64,000 nucleotides of DNA, from contig NZ_JARJBB010000004.1 in the NCBI RefSeq assembly GCF_029269835.1, positions 1-64,000 on the forward strand, given 5' to 3'. Within the stretch, counting starts at the first letter, position 1. Every line of letters starts with the position of its first letter. Below, in pieces: positions 11,249 to 19,669 of the stretch. The notes beneath the pieces are model-generated. The model was given only the letters and a program-made list of their open reading frames with translations, did no database searches and was not told the DNA's origin. Both the position numbers and the translations under genes were made by a program. The stretch comes from Streptomyces tropicalis. Lineage in GTDB: Bacteria; Actinomycetota; Actinomycetes; Streptomycetales; Streptomycetaceae.

Positions 11249-13597
11249 TCAGGGCCGCCCGCCGCGGCCGCGCAGCGCCCGCGTCAGATACGGCGCCGTC
11301 GCGCTGTCGGCCGCCCCGGCCACCCGCTCCGGCGGGCCCGACGCCACGATCCGGCCGCCCGCGTCGCCGCCTCCGGGACCGAGGTCGACCACCCAGTCCG
11401 CGCCCGCCACCACCGCCATGTCGTGCTCCACTGCCACGACCGTGTGCCCGGCGTCGACCAGCCCGTGCAACTGCCGCATCAGCACCTCGACATCGGCCGG
11501 GTGCAGGCCCGTCGTCGGCTCGTCCAGCAGGTAGAGGGTGTGGCCCCGCCGCCCCCGCTGCAACTCGCTCGCGAGCTTGATCCGCTGCGCCTCGCCCCCG
11601 GACAGCTCGGTCGCGGGCTGGCCCAGACGCAGGTAGCCGAGGCCCACGTCGAGCAGCGCGCCGAGGCTGCGGGACACGGCGGGCGTGTCCGCGAAGAAGT
11701 CGGCAGCCCCCTCCACCGTCAGGTCCAGCACCTGCGCGATGTTCAGCCCCCGGTGGGTCACCGCGAGCGTCCCGGGGTTGTAGCGGGCCCCGCCGCAGTC
11801 CGGGCAGGGGGCGTAGGTGCTGGGCAGGAACAGCAGTTCCACGCTCACGAACCCCTCACCCTGACAGGTCTCGCAGCGGCCTCCCGCCACGTTGAAGGAG
11901 AACCGTCCCACACCGAAACCGCGCTCGCGTGCCTCCCCGGTCGCGGCGAACACCTTGCGCACGGTGTCGAACAGCCCGGTGTACGTGGCCAGGTTCGAGC
12001 GCGGGGTGCGGCCGATCGGCCGCTGGTCCACCGCCACCAGCCGCTCCACCCCGTCGAGTTCCCCGGTGATCTCACCGACGAGCGTCGACTTGCCCGACCC
12101 GGACACGCCGGTCACCGCGGTCAGGACACCGAGCGGGAAGCGTGCGGTCACGGCGTTCAGGTTGTGGCGGGTGACCGGCCCGACGGTCAGCCACCCCCGC
12201 GCCTCGCGGACCGCGCGCGGGAGTGCCGGCGCGCCGTCGAACAGGAACCGGGCCGTGGCCGAGCCGGCCACCCCGGCCAGCCCGGCCACCGGGCCGCTGT
12301 ACAGCACCTGCCCGCCGTGCTCCCCGGCCCGCGGGCCCACGTCCACGACCCAGTCCGCGCCGCGCACGACGTCCAGGTGGTGCTCCACGACGAACACCGA
12401 GTTCCCCGCCGCCTTCAGCCGCCGCAGCATCGTCAGCAGGGACTCGGTGTCCGCCGGGTGCAGTCCCGCCGACGGCTCGTCGAGGACGTAGACCACCCCG
12501 AACAGCCCCGACCGCAGCTGTGTGGCGAGCCGCAGGCGCTGCAGCTCGCCCGCCGAGAGCGTGGGCGTGGCCCGGTCCAGGCTCAGATAGCCGAGGCCCA
12601 GCTCGGTGACGGGCACGATCCGGGACCTCACGTCGTCGGTGAGGACGCGCGCGGCCCCGGAACCGCCGTGCAGGGCGTCCGCGAGCTCCGCCAGCGGCAG
12701 CGCGGCCAGCTCGGCGATCGTCCGGCCCGCGAAGGTCACCGCCAGCGCCTCGGGGCGCAGCCGGCTCCCGCCGCAGGCCGGGCAGGGGGCGCCGGTCAGG
12801 AAGCGCTCCGCCTTCGCCCGCAGGGTGGCGCTGCGGGAGTCGGAGAACGTCTTCATCACATACCGGCGGGCACTCATGTACGTGCCCTGGTACGGTCGTT
12901 GGATCCGGTCGGCGTCCCGCACCGGGTGCACGGTGACCACCGGCTGCTCGTCCGTGAACAGGATCCACTCGCGCTCGGCGGCGGGCAGCTCCCGCCAGGG
13001 CCGGTCCACGTCGTGGCCGAGCGCGTCCAGCACGTCCCGCAGGTTCTTCCCCTGCCAGGCGCCCGGCCACGCGGCGACCGCGCCCTCCCGGATCGACAAC
13101 GACGGGTCGGGGACCAGGAGTTCCTCGGTCGTGCGGTGCACCCGGCCCAGGCCGTGGCACTCGGGGCAGGCCCCGGCCGTCGTGTTCGGGGAGAAGGCGT
13201 CCGAGTCCAGGTGCGGGGCGCCCGGCGGGTACGTGCCCGCCCGGGAGAACAGCATCCGCAGCGAGTTGGACAGGTTCGTCACCGTGCCCACCGAGGAGCG
13301 GGAGGTCGGCGCCGAGCGCTGCTGCTGGAGCGACACGGCGGGCGGCAGGCCGGTGATCTCACCGACCCGGGGCGCCCCGACCTGGTGGATCAGCCGGCGC
13401 GCGTACGGGGCGACCGACTCGAAGTAGCGGCGCTGCGCCTCGGCGTAGATCGTGCCGAACGCCAGCGACGACTTCCCCGACCCCGACACCCCCGTGAACA
13501 CGGCCAGCGCGTCGCGGGGGACGTCGACGTCGACGCCGCGGAGGTTGTGCTCCCGGGCGCCGCGGACACGGACGTACGGGTCGTGGGGGCTGTGCAT
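11249..13597 (-). CDS. UvrA-like ABC ATPase (short, UvrA2/DrrC type)
   Basis: 782 aa, against about 940-1000 for housekeeping UvrA. Two ABC modules are visible: Walker A GVSGSGKS at 36-43 and again near residue 495, with ABC signatures in [12 protein letters not shown] and [12 protein letters not shown] and Walker [12 protein letters not shown] and [11 protein letters not shown]. The zinc modules remain (CPECHG, CPACGG and CETCQG...CPDCGG). The missing length fits loss of the UvrB-binding insertion, as in UvrA2 and the DrrC-type drug-resistance proteins. It probably binds damaged or drug-bound DNA. There is no antibiotic cluster next to it. Confidence 0.88.
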   Translation of the reverse strand: MHSPHDPYVRVRGAREHNLRGVDVDVPRDALAVFTGVSGSGKSSLAFGTIYAEAQRRYFESVAPYARRLIHQVGAPRVGEITGLPPAVSLQQQRSAPTSRSSVGTVTNLSNSLRMLFSRAGTYPPGAPHLDSDAFSPNTTAGACPECHGLGRVHRTTEELLVPDPSLSIREGAVAAWPGAWQGKNLRDVLDALGHDVDRPWRELPAAEREWILFTDEQPVVTVHPVRDADRIQRPYQGTYMSARRYVMKTFSDSRSATLRAKAERFLTGAPCPACGGSRLRPEALAVTFAGRTIAELAALPLAELADALHGGSGAARVLTDDVRSRIVPVTELGLGYLSLDRATPTLSAGELQRLRLATQLRSGLFGVVYVLDEPSAGLHPADTESLLTMLRRLKAAGNSVFVVEHHLDVVRGADWVVDVGPRAGEHGGQVLYSGPVAGLAGVAGSATARFLFDGAPALPRAVREARGWLTVGPVTRHNLNAVTARFPLGVLTAVTGVSGSGKSTLVGEITGELDGVERLVAVDQRPIGRTPRSNLATYTGLFDTVRKVFAATGEARERGFGVGRFSFNVAGGRCETCQGEGFVSVELLFLPSTYAPCPDCGGARYNPGTLAVTHRGLNIAQVLDLTVEGAADFFADTPAVSRSLGALLDVGLGYLRLGQPATELSGGEAQRIKLASELQRGRRGHTLYLLDEPTTGLHPADVEVLMRQLHGLVDAGHTVVAVEHDMAVVAGADWVVDLGPGGGDAGGRIVASGPPERVAGAADSATAPYLTRALRGRGGRP

Positions 13598-13807
13598 GGC
13601 GAGGCGCTCCGTGCGGGCTGCGGGCAGTCAGGGCAAACCCCGGGATCCTACGCGAGGGTGCCGGCGCGCCCCGGCAGACCGGCCGCGTGCGGCTCCGGCC
13701 GTGCCGCGCCGGGCACCTCCGCACGCCCCTGCTCGCCGGGGGTGGCCGCGAGTCGGGCGGGGCAGTGACCGGAGCGACACCCCACCGCTCACCACAGGAG
13801 CCACCGC

Positions 13808-14317
13808 ATGATGCGACGCCCGGTCCGTCCCGCCGCCCTGGCCGCCTCCGCGACCCTGCTGGCCGGAGGCCTCCTGACGGCGGCCGCGCCGGCCGCGTCC
13901 GCCGCCCCCGCGAAGTACTCCCAGGCGGCCGCCGCGCAGATGCTGCGGCAGGCGGGCATCGCCTGGACCTCGTCGGGCGGCTGCACCGACCGCACCAACG
14001 GCAGGTGCACGTCCTTCGAGCAGATCAACCGGACCACGGTCGCCGGAGTGATCGACTTCAGGAGGGCCGGCAACTGCGCGGTGACCGTCACCGGGGGCAC
14101 CGAGACCGGGCACGCGCCCGGTACGTACAGCCACTGGAACGGCTACAAGGTCGACGTCAGCCCGACGTCGTGCGTGAGCGCCTACATCACCACGCGGTTC
14201 CGCCACATCGGTCCGCGCCCGGGCGACCACGCGCAGCAGTACCAGTCCCCGGCGGGCAACGTCTACGCCGGCGAGGGCACGCACTGGGACATCACCTACT
14301 ACCGCGGCAGCCGCTGA
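13808..14317 (+). CDS. Small secreted protein with M15-like metallopeptidase motif
   Basis: 169 aa. ATG 13808 lies 7 nt after CAGGAG. A signal peptide (RRPVRPAALAASATLLAGG ... ASAAP) ends near residue 33. The mature part has four or more cysteines (SGGCTDRTNGRC, GNCAVTV, TSCVSAY). It has TGHAPGTYSHWNGYKVDV, which matches the SHxxGxxxD zinc-ligand pattern of M15 D,D-peptidases, and a late EGTHWDI that could supply the third ligand. It may be a cell-wall peptidase or a catalytically dead relative. The peptidase call is inference from short motifs. Confidence 0.75.
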   Translation: MMRRPVRPAALAASATLLAGGLLTAAAPAASAAPAKYSQAAAAQMLRQAGIAWTSSGGCTDRTNGRCTSFEQINRTTVAGVIDFRRAGNCAVTVTGGTETGHAPGTYSHWNGYKVDVSPTSCVSAYITTRFRHIGPRPGDHAQQYQSPAGNVYAGEGTHWDITYYRGSR

Positions 14318-14392
14318 GGCCGGGCCGGCCGGCGCAGCGGCCGCAGCGGTGAACGTCCGGTCACATCGGCGCAGTTCATCGCGCCGGGACGT

Positions 14393-14776
14393 GTGCGGGC
14401 GGAAAGACACGTCGCCCCGCCCGCACACCGCGCCCACCGTGACCGCTGCCCTCCCGCCCGGACGTCGTACGTCTGCCTGCCCTGCCGCGCCTCGTACAGC
14501 AGGCCCCCGACCCGGACCGGCCGGACCTGCCCCCGCTGCGCGCGGCCCCTGATCCACGTCGGCTCGGCCTTCGCGGCGCCGCCGCGCCGGGACCGGGCGG
14601 CCTGGCGGGTCCTCTCCGTCCTGCTCCAGACGGGCATCGGGTTCCGCACGGACTGCTGCTCCTGCGGACCGGGCCACCGTCCCCGCACCCTCCGCGAGGT
14701 CGGGGAGCGCACGGCCCACGCCCGCCGCACCGGCGGACCCCTGGCGCGGCCCCTCGTCCGCGCGGAGCTTCCGTGA
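14393..14776 (+). CDS. Zinc-ribbon protein of unknown function
   Basis: About 127 aa from GTG 14393; the start is uncertain because conservation probably begins only at TSYVCLPCRASY. A four-cysteine ribbon is seen (CLPCRAS ... CPRCARPL, about 19 residues apart), followed by VGSAFAAPPRRDRAAWRVL and a second Cys cluster (DCCSCGPGHRPRTLREV). I recognise this as a recurrent small Streptomyces protein without known function. The neighbours give no clue. It is convergent with the MerR-clamp gene, with a hairpin between. Confidence 0.65.
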   Translation: MRAERHVAPPAHRAHRDRCPPARTSYVCLPCRASYSRPPTRTGRTCPRCARPLIHVGSAFAAPPRRDRAAWRVLSVLLQTGIGFRTDCCSCGPGHRPRTLREVGERTAHARRTGGPLARPLVRAELP

Positions 14777-14792
14777 CACGACCCCCGTGCGA

Positions 14793-14815
14793 CGCGCCGG
14801 TCGAGGACCGGCGCG
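14793..14815. terminator. Hairpin between convergent genes
   Basis: 10-bp perfect stem (14793-14802 with 14806-14815), 3-nt loop, in the 73-bp gap between two convergent stops. Confidence 0.65.
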
Positions 14816-14849
14816 AGGCCCGAGGCTCCGAGCCGGACGACGGCCGCCG

Positions 14850-15932
14850 TCAGTCCTCCAGACGCACCGGCATCAGGACCGAGAACGTGTCCTCGTCGTC
14901 GGGCCGCCGGACCGCGACGGGCGCCGTGGGGGCGCCGCACTCCAGGATCAGCCGGTCGCGGGCGCCGGCCGTGAGCGCCTCCAGCAGGAACTCCCGGTTC
15001 ACGGCGACCCGGTCGGGACCGTCGTCACCGTCCGCGCAGACCGTCACCCCGCCGTCGTCCGTGAACCGGAGCACGCTCAGCGCGTAGGCCGCGCCGTCCT
15101 GCTCCCGCACCCGCTCGGCGCGGTCCGGGCCCGTCTCCACCTGCTTCCGGAACAGCGGCACCTCGACCTCGGCCCGCCGCCCCGCCGGGAGGACGGTCAG
15201 GCGCCGGTAGTCGGGGAAGTCGTGGTCGAGGCAGGGGCCCGCCGTCTCGCGCCCGGCGGTCTCCAGGGCCACGCGGCCGTCCACGACGGTCAGCCGGGCG
15301 GACCCGCCGCCGTGCAGCAGCGCCCGCATCGCGTCCGTGAGCGGAGCCGGTACGACGGCCTGGGCACGGGGGCCTTCGTGGCCGTCGGTGCCCACCCGGG
15401 CGACGGCCATCCGGTAGCGGTCGGTGGCCACGACCGTGAGCGCGTCGCCCTCGGCGTCGAACAGGACCCCGCCGAGCACGGGAAGTTCGGGATCGCCGCC
15501 GGCCGCGAACCGGACCGCGTCCAGCGCCGCGGCCAACTCGGGCGCGGACAGCGTCAGCCGGACGGCGGCGGTGCGAGGCGATGTCATGGGGTGCTCCTTG
15601 AGGTCGAGTCGGTTCCGGAGTGCGGAGAACTCGCCGCGGGCCTCGGACAGTCCCGTCTCCAGCCGCCGCAGGTGCGCCTGGAGGAGCCCGCGCACCAGAC
15701 CGGTGTCGGCTCCGGGCCAGGCGGCCAGCACCAGCCGGACGTCCGCCAGCGGCATCCCGGCCCGGCGCAGCCGCGCCAGGACCCGGGCCTCCTCCAGCTG
15801 CTCCGGCCCGTACCAGCGGTAGCCGCTGACCGGATCCACCCGGGCGGGCACCAGCACGCCCGCCCGGTCGTAGAACCGCAGCGCGCTCACGCCCAGCCCG
15901 CTGTCCCGCGCCAACTCGCCGATGCTGCGCAT
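14850..15932 (-). CDS. MerR regulator fused to a DNA sliding-clamp-like (DnaN) domain
   Basis: 360 aa from ATG 15932, with GTGGAGAG 6-13 nt upstream; a longer frame to 15986 would run through the promoter. Residues 1-75 are a MerR winged helix (SIGELARDSGLGVSALRFYDRAG, GYRWYGPEQ), then a helical linker to about 112. From about 118 on, the sequence is beta-clamp-like: LPVLGGVLFDAEGDALTVVATDRYRMAV, FPDYRRL, RVAVNREFLLEAL and the C-terminal LMPVRL, all DnaN landmarks. At about 245 aa only roughly two of the three clamp domains fit. An ATG with a good SD sits at the junction (see 15585-15599). Such a regulator might sense replication or a ligand through the clamp fold; this is inference. Confidence 0.85.
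   Translation of the reverse strand: MRSIGELARDSGLGVSALRFYDRAGVLVPARVDPVSGYRWYGPEQLEEARVLARLRRAGMPLADVRLVLAAWPGADTGLVRGLLQAHLRRLETGLSEARGEFSALRNRLDLKEHPMTSPRTAAVRLTLSAPELAAALDAVRFAAGGDPELPVLGGVLFDAEGDALTVVATDRYRMAVARVGTDGHEGPRAQAVVPAPLTDAMRALLHGGGSARLTVVDGRVALETAGRETAGPCLDHDFPDYRRLTVLPAGRRAEVEVPLFRKQVETGPDRAERVREQDGAAYALSVLRFTDDGGVTVCADGDDGPDRVAVNREFLLEALTAGARDRLILECGAPTAPVAVRRPDDEDTFSVLMPVRLED
15585..15599 (-). promoter_or_regulatory. Internal SD and ATG at the MerR/clamp junction
   Basis: On the minus strand, AAGGAG is followed 6 nt later by ATG 15587, in frame, exactly where the clamp-like part begins (MTSPRTAAVRLTLSAPELA). This would allow a separate clamp-only product of about 245 aa. 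Confidence 0.5.
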
Positions 15933-15951
15933 CCCGCTCTCCACGTCCCGC

Positions 15952-15981
15952 ACTCTGGGCCCTCGACCAGGTCGAGGGTCA
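15952..15981 (-). promoter_or_regulatory. MerR-type promoter with dyad operator
   Basis: Minus strand: TTGACC (15981-15976), 18-bp spacer, CAGAGT (15957-15952). A perfect 9-bp dyad (15960-15968 / 15970-15978, one central base) fills the spacer, the classic MerR arrangement. The -35 overlaps the stop of the upstream luciferase-like gene. Confidence 0.6.
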
Positions 15982-17016
15982 AACACCGCCGTGCCGTGCC
16001 GTTCCGATGATGCGGGACAGGCGCCGGTAGGAGTCCAGCAGAGCCGTCCGGTCGTAGGTGCTGGTCGTGACGAGGACCTCCTGCGCGCCGGTCTCCTTCA
16101 GGACCGTGCCGAGTTCGTGCGCGACCTGCTCCTCGGTGCCGGCGACGTGCCCGGCCAGAGCCGACTCGAACAGGTCGCGCTCCTTGCCGGTCATCCGCCC
16201 GGCGGCCGCCAGGGCCTCGATCCGCTCGGCCGGCTCCAGCGGCGGGAAGGTCCCGCGGGTACGGGCCTGTGCCATGGACCACGCCTCCGGGACCAGGATC
16301 CGGCGGGCCTCCTGGGACGTCGCGGCCACCGCGACCGTGCCGGAGACCACGACGTGGGGCTCCGCCGCCCACGGGGAGGGCCGGAAGCCGGTGCGGTAGC
16401 GGTCGACGGTGCGCAGCAGCCGCTCGCGGTCGCGCAGGTCGCCGACGACCACCGGCAGGCCCGCCCGAGCGGCGATGGAGGCCCCCTCGCCCGTGGCCAG
16501 CACGAACGGCGGCACGCTCAGACCCTCCGCGGGCCGTGCGTGCACCCCCGTCGGGGAGGTCCCCCGGAACCAGCCGAGCAGTTCGTCGAGCTGGGCGGCG
16601 AAGTCGTCGGCGTCCTCCGTGCCGTGGCCCAGGGCCCGGCGCACGCCGCCGGTGAAGCCCACCGAGCGGCCCAGCCCCATGTCGATGCGCCCCGGATACA
16701 GGGCCTCCAGCACGCCGAACTGCTCCGCCACCACCAGCGGCCGGTGGTTGGGCAGCATCACCCCGCCCGTGCCGACCCGGATGGTGCGGGTCGCCGCGGC
16801 GACGGCGGCCGCGAGGACGGTCGGCGCGGACCCGGCGACGCCCGGCACCCCGTGGTGCTCGGACACCCAGAACCGGTGGTAGCCCAGGGCCTCGGCCTCC
16901 CGCGCCAGGGCCACGGTGTCCCGCAGCGCCTCGGCGCCGGGTCGCCCCTCACGCGTCCGGGAGCGGTCGAGCACGGAGAACCGGACGGACCCGACGGAGG
17001 AGATCGCAGCACTCAC
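15979..17016 (-). CDS. LLM-class flavin-dependent oxidoreductase (luciferase-like)
   Basis: 345 aa from ATG 17016, normal for the family. Visible family features are RFSVLDRSRT at the N-terminus, YHRFWVSEHHGVPGVAGSAPTVL, VGTGGVMLPNHRPLVVAEQFGVL, RIDMGLGRS and FVLATGEGASIAARAGLPVV. These TIM-barrel enzymes use reduced FMN or F420 to oxidise a small molecule; the substrate cannot be told. The gene ends inside the promoter of the MerR-clamp gene, so the two may be co-regulated. Confidence 0.88.
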   Translation of the reverse strand: MSAAISSVGSVRFSVLDRSRTREGRPGAEALRDTVALAREAEALGYHRFWVSEHHGVPGVAGSAPTVLAAAVAAATRTIRVGTGGVMLPNHRPLVVAEQFGVLEALYPGRIDMGLGRSVGFTGGVRRALGHGTEDADDFAAQLDELLGWFRGTSPTGVHARPAEGLSVPPFVLATGEGASIAARAGLPVVVGDLRDRERLLRTVDRYRTGFRPSPWAAEPHVVVSGTVAVAATSQEARRILVPEAWSMAQARTRGTFPPLEPAERIEALAAAGRMTGKERDLFESALAGHVAGTEEQVAHELGTVLKETGAQEVLVTTSTYDRTALLDSYRRLSRIIGTARHGGV

Positions 17017-17061
17017 CTCCCCTTCAACGCACCCAGCCGCGGGGGATTCCCGCGACCGCGG

Positions 17062-17292
17062 TCAGGAGGGGGCGTCCGGCTCCGGGCCCCAGTACTCCGG
17101 GCCGCCGCCGCGCCAGTCGATCAGCGGGGAGACCGCGACCTGCATGGGGTCGACGTCCAGCCCGGCGCGGCGGAGGAACTCGGCGACGTCCGAGACGCCG
17201 TACGCGAGGCCGAGGATCTCGCCGTTCACCCGGACGCGGCGGCCACCCGTCGGGGAGGGCGGGTGCACGACGACCGGCAGTGAACCTGACAT
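17062..17292 (-). CDS. Conserved small hypothetical protein
   Basis: 76 aa from ATG 17292; only a weak TGGGAA ribosome site precedes it. The sequence begins MSGSLPVVVHPP, then reads GGRRVRVNGEILGLAYGV and continues DVAEFLRRAGLDV, with a C-terminal tryptophan-rich WRGGGPEYWGPEPD. It has a compact alpha/beta look and no signal or membrane segment. I recognise it as a Streptomyces protein of unknown function. It lies 45 bp upstream of the luciferase-like gene on the same strand, so the two may form an operon. Confidence 0.6.
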   Translation of the reverse strand: MSGSLPVVVHPPSPTGGRRVRVNGEILGLAYGVSDVAEFLRRAGLDVDPMQVAVSPLIDWRGGGPEYWGPEPDAPS

Positions 17293-17612
17293 GTTCCCAG
17301 GATCGGGCGTCCGGTCCCGCCCCGCATCCGGGCGCACCCGTACGGGCCGGCGTGCCGCCCGTGGCCGCCCGCAGCCGACGACGGCCGCCGGACCCCACGC
17401 CCCGGGTCGATACGCCTGGTGCTGTGACCCGGAAGGTCACCGGCTCGCGGCGTCCGGCACGGCGCCTCGCTGCGTCGTCGCCTCACCCGGGTACCTCCCG
17501 TACGCGGGCGACGCTCCGCCCTGCGATGCTTCCCCGCAGCCTGAACGGCGTGGGAGGTGCCCCCGGCACCGGACGCCGCGAGCATCCCGGCACACCCTTC
17601 CGGCCACAGCAC
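17293..17612. other. 320-bp divergent intergenic region
   Basis: No coding signal on either strand beyond arginine-rich shadow frames. It must hold the promoters of the small protein (leftward) and the HAD gene (rightward). The TAGGCT at 17613-17618 is the only clear box. Confidence 0.4.
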
Positions 17613-17624
17613 TAGGCTGACCGC

Positions 17625-18116
17625 GTGACGGACGACAGCGGGCGGCCCCTGGCCGTGTTCGACCTGGACAACACCCTCGCCGACACGGCCCACCGGCAGC
17701 GGTTCCTGGAGTGCCGGCCCCGGGACTGGGACGCCTTCTTCGCGGCGGCGCCCGCGGATCCGCCCCTCGCCGAGGGCGTGCGGCGCGCCCGGGACAGCGC
17801 GGGGGAGTGCGAGGTCGTCTACCTCACAGGCCGCCCCGAGCGGTGCCGCCGGGACACGCTCGACTGGCTGGCCGCGCACGGGCTGCCCGAGGGCCGGGTG
17901 TTCATGCGGCGCGACGGCGACCGCAGGCCCGCCCGGCGCACCAAGCTGGAGATCCTCCGGAGGCTCGCCCGCGACCGCGAGGTCCGCGTCCTCGTGGACG
18001 ACGACCTGCTGGTGTGCGAGGACGCCGAGCAGGCGGGATTCCGCGTCCTGCGGGCCCGCTGGGCCACCCCGTCGGCCGCGCTGGAGGCGGCCCAGGAGGG
18101 CGAGGGCCGCACCTGA
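17625..18116 (+). CDS. HAD-superfamily phosphatase (polynucleotide-kinase 3'-phosphatase-like)
   Basis: 163 aa from GTG 17625. HAD motif I is VFDLDNTLADT (about residues 10-20), motif II VVYLTGRPERCR, motif III lysine in RRTKLEIL, and motif IV VLVDDDLLVCEDAEQ. The short cap-less form and the TGRPE motif resemble phage PNK/PseT phosphatase domains, so a nucleic-acid or nucleotide 3'-phosphate is a possible substrate. TAGGCT ends 6 nt before the GTG with no ribosome site, so the mRNA is probably leaderless. Confidence 0.8.
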   Translation: MTDDSGRPLAVFDLDNTLADTAHRQRFLECRPRDWDAFFAAAPADPPLAEGVRRARDSAGECEVVYLTGRPERCRRDTLDWLAAHGLPEGRVFMRRDGDRRPARRTKLEILRRLARDREVRVLVDDDLLVCEDAEQAGFRVLRARWATPSAALEAAQEGEGRT

Positions 18117-18150
18117 GGGCGGTGGGCCCTCCGGCGCGACGGCGGCGGGA

Positions 18151-18168
18151 TCTCCGGCGCGAGCCGGA
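18151..18168. terminator. Hairpin between convergent HAD and dodecin genes
   Basis: 7-bp stem (18151-18157 with 18162-18168), 4-nt loop, between convergent stops. Confidence 0.45.
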
Positions 18169-18172
18169 GCGG

Positions 18173-18388
18173 TCAGTCCGCGTCCTCGATGCGGAAGCCG
18201 ACCTTCATGCAGACCTGGAAGTGCACGACCTCGCCGTTCTCGATCTGGCCGCGGACCTGGCTGACCTCGAACCAGTCCAGGTTGCGCAGCGTGCGCGACG
18301 CCCGCCGGATGCCGTTGCGGACGGCCTGGTCGACCCCCTCGGTCGAGGTGCCGACGATCTCGGTCAGGCGGTAGGTGTGGTCGGACAT
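18173..18388 (-). CDS. Dodecin, flavin-storage protein
   Basis: 71 aa from ATG 18388 with GAGGAGC upstream. The family pattern is plain: TYRLTEIVGTS, GVDQAVRNGIRRASRTLRNLDWFEV, QVRGQIENGEVVHFQVCMKVGFRIED. Dodecins form hollow dodecamers that bind flavins in pairs; the tryptophan in NLDWFEV stacks on the isoalloxazine ring. It is monocistronic. Confidence 0.95.
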   Translation of the reverse strand: MSDHTYRLTEIVGTSTEGVDQAVRNGIRRASRTLRNLDWFEVSQVRGQIENGEVVHFQVCMKVGFRIEDAD

Positions 18389-18508
18389 GAGGGTGCTCCT
18401 CTCCGCCGCCGACGGGCCAGCCGTCCTGCCGCGGCGTATGTCGCGCGTCCCTCCACGGTGCCGTATGCGGAGGCGGAGCGCGAGGCGTGCGCCCTGCCGG
18501 TCCCGCGG

Positions 18509-18528
18509 CCCTTGCCCTCCGGCAAGGG
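18509..18528. terminator. Hairpin downstream of egtABCD
   Basis: 8-bp perfect stem (18509-18516 with 18521-18528), CTCC loop. A second 7-bp hairpin (18593-18599 with 18607-18613) is nearer the egtD stop. The 318-bp gap 18389-18706 otherwise shows no gene; it also contains the dodecin promoter. Confidence 0.5.
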
Positions 18529-18706
18529 TCCCCACCACAACCCCGGGCGCACGTGCGAGCCCCCGGTTCGCCCCCTCCGCGCCGGGCCCCGCCCCGTCCG
18601 CCGGAAGGACGGGCCGAGGCCCGCCGCGCCCCACGCCCGATCACCGAACGGCCGGCTGCCGGGCCGGAGGTGATCACCCCGCAGCCCGGCAGCCGGTCCG
18701 TGGACG

Positions 18707-19669
18707 TCAGCCCGCCATGCTCAGCGACAGTGCGAACCGGCCCGCGGCGTCCGTCCACCAGTGGGCCAGCTCCAGCCCCGCGGCGGCCAGTTCGCGGCGC
18801 ACGCCCTCCTCGCGGAACTTCGCGGACACCTCGGTGCGCATCTCCTCGCCCGCCGCGAAGTCCACCGCCAGGCCGAGCGCCGGCACCTTCACGGTCTGGG
18901 TGGCGCGGGAGCGCAGCCGCATCTCGATCCACTCGCGCTCCGGGTCCCACACGGCGACGTGCTCGAACGCGTCCGGCTCGAAGTCGGCGCCGAGTTCGCG
19001 GTTGACGACCGTCAGGACGTTCTTGTCGAACGCGGCCGTGACACCCGCCGTGTCGTCGTACGCCCGGACCAGGACCTCCTCGTCCTTGACCAGGTCCGTG
19101 CCCAGCAGCAGCGCGTCCCCGGGGGACAGCAGGGCCCGCACCCCGGTCAGGAACGCGGTCCGCTCGGCGGGCAGCAGGTTGCCGATCGTGCCGCCGAGGA
19201 ACGCCACCAGGCGCGGCCCCGGCGTGTCCGGCAGCTCCAGGCCCGCGGTGAAGTCGGCGATCAGGGCGTGCACCCGCAGCCCCGGCCGCTCGGAGACCAG
19301 CGCCTGCCCGGCCTGCCGCAGCGCGCTGTCGCTGACGTCGACGGGCACGTAGGTGTGCAGGCCGGTGAGCGCGTCCAGCAGGAACCGGGTCTTCTCCGAG
19401 GAACCGGAGCCCAGTTCGACGAGCGTGCGGGCGGGCAGCGCCGCCGCGACCTCGCCCGAACGCGCGGCGAGGATCTCGCGCTCGGCGCGCGTCGGGTAGT
19501 ACTCGGGCAGCTCGGTGATGCGCTCGAACAGCTCGCTGCCGTAAGCGTCGTAGAACCACTTCGGCGGCAGCGACTTGGGTGCGGCGGTCAGGCCGCTCTG
19601 GACATCGGCGCGCAGCGCGGCCGCCATGGCGTCCTCGGGCAGGGTGCGGGTGATGCGGAACTCACTCAC
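18707..19669 (-). CDS. egtD: L-histidine N-alpha-methyltransferase
   Basis: 320 aa from GTG 19669, in GTGA overlap with egtC. It makes hercynine (trimethylhistidine) from histidine and three SAM. Family marks: LPPKWFYDAYGSELFERITELPEYYPTRAE near the N-terminus (split here: PKWFYDAYGS, ELPEYYPTR), LVELGSGSSEKTR (SAM site), PVDVSDSAL, AFLGGTIGN and LLLGTDLVKD. Length matches mycobacterial EgtD. It is the last gene of egtABCD. Confidence 0.96.
   Translation of the reverse strand: MSEFRITRTLPEDAMAAALRADVQSGLTAAPKSLPPKWFYDAYGSELFERITELPEYYPTRAEREILAARSGEVAAALPARTLVELGSGSSEKTRFLLDALTGLHTYVPVDVSDSALRQAGQALVSERPGLRVHALIADFTAGLELPDTPGPRLVAFLGGTIGNLLPAERTAFLTGVRALLSPGDALLLGTDLVKDEEVLVRAYDDTAGVTAAFDKNVLTVVNRELGADFEPDAFEHVAVWDPEREWIEMRLRSRATQTVKVPALGLAVDFAAGEEMRTEVSAKFREEGVRRELAAAGLELAHWWTDAAGRFALSLSMAG

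Noticed and set aside
11423..13768. 781-codon forward frame opposite the UvrA-like gene
   Set aside because: The reverse strand has both Walker sites and zinc motifs; the forward frame has none.
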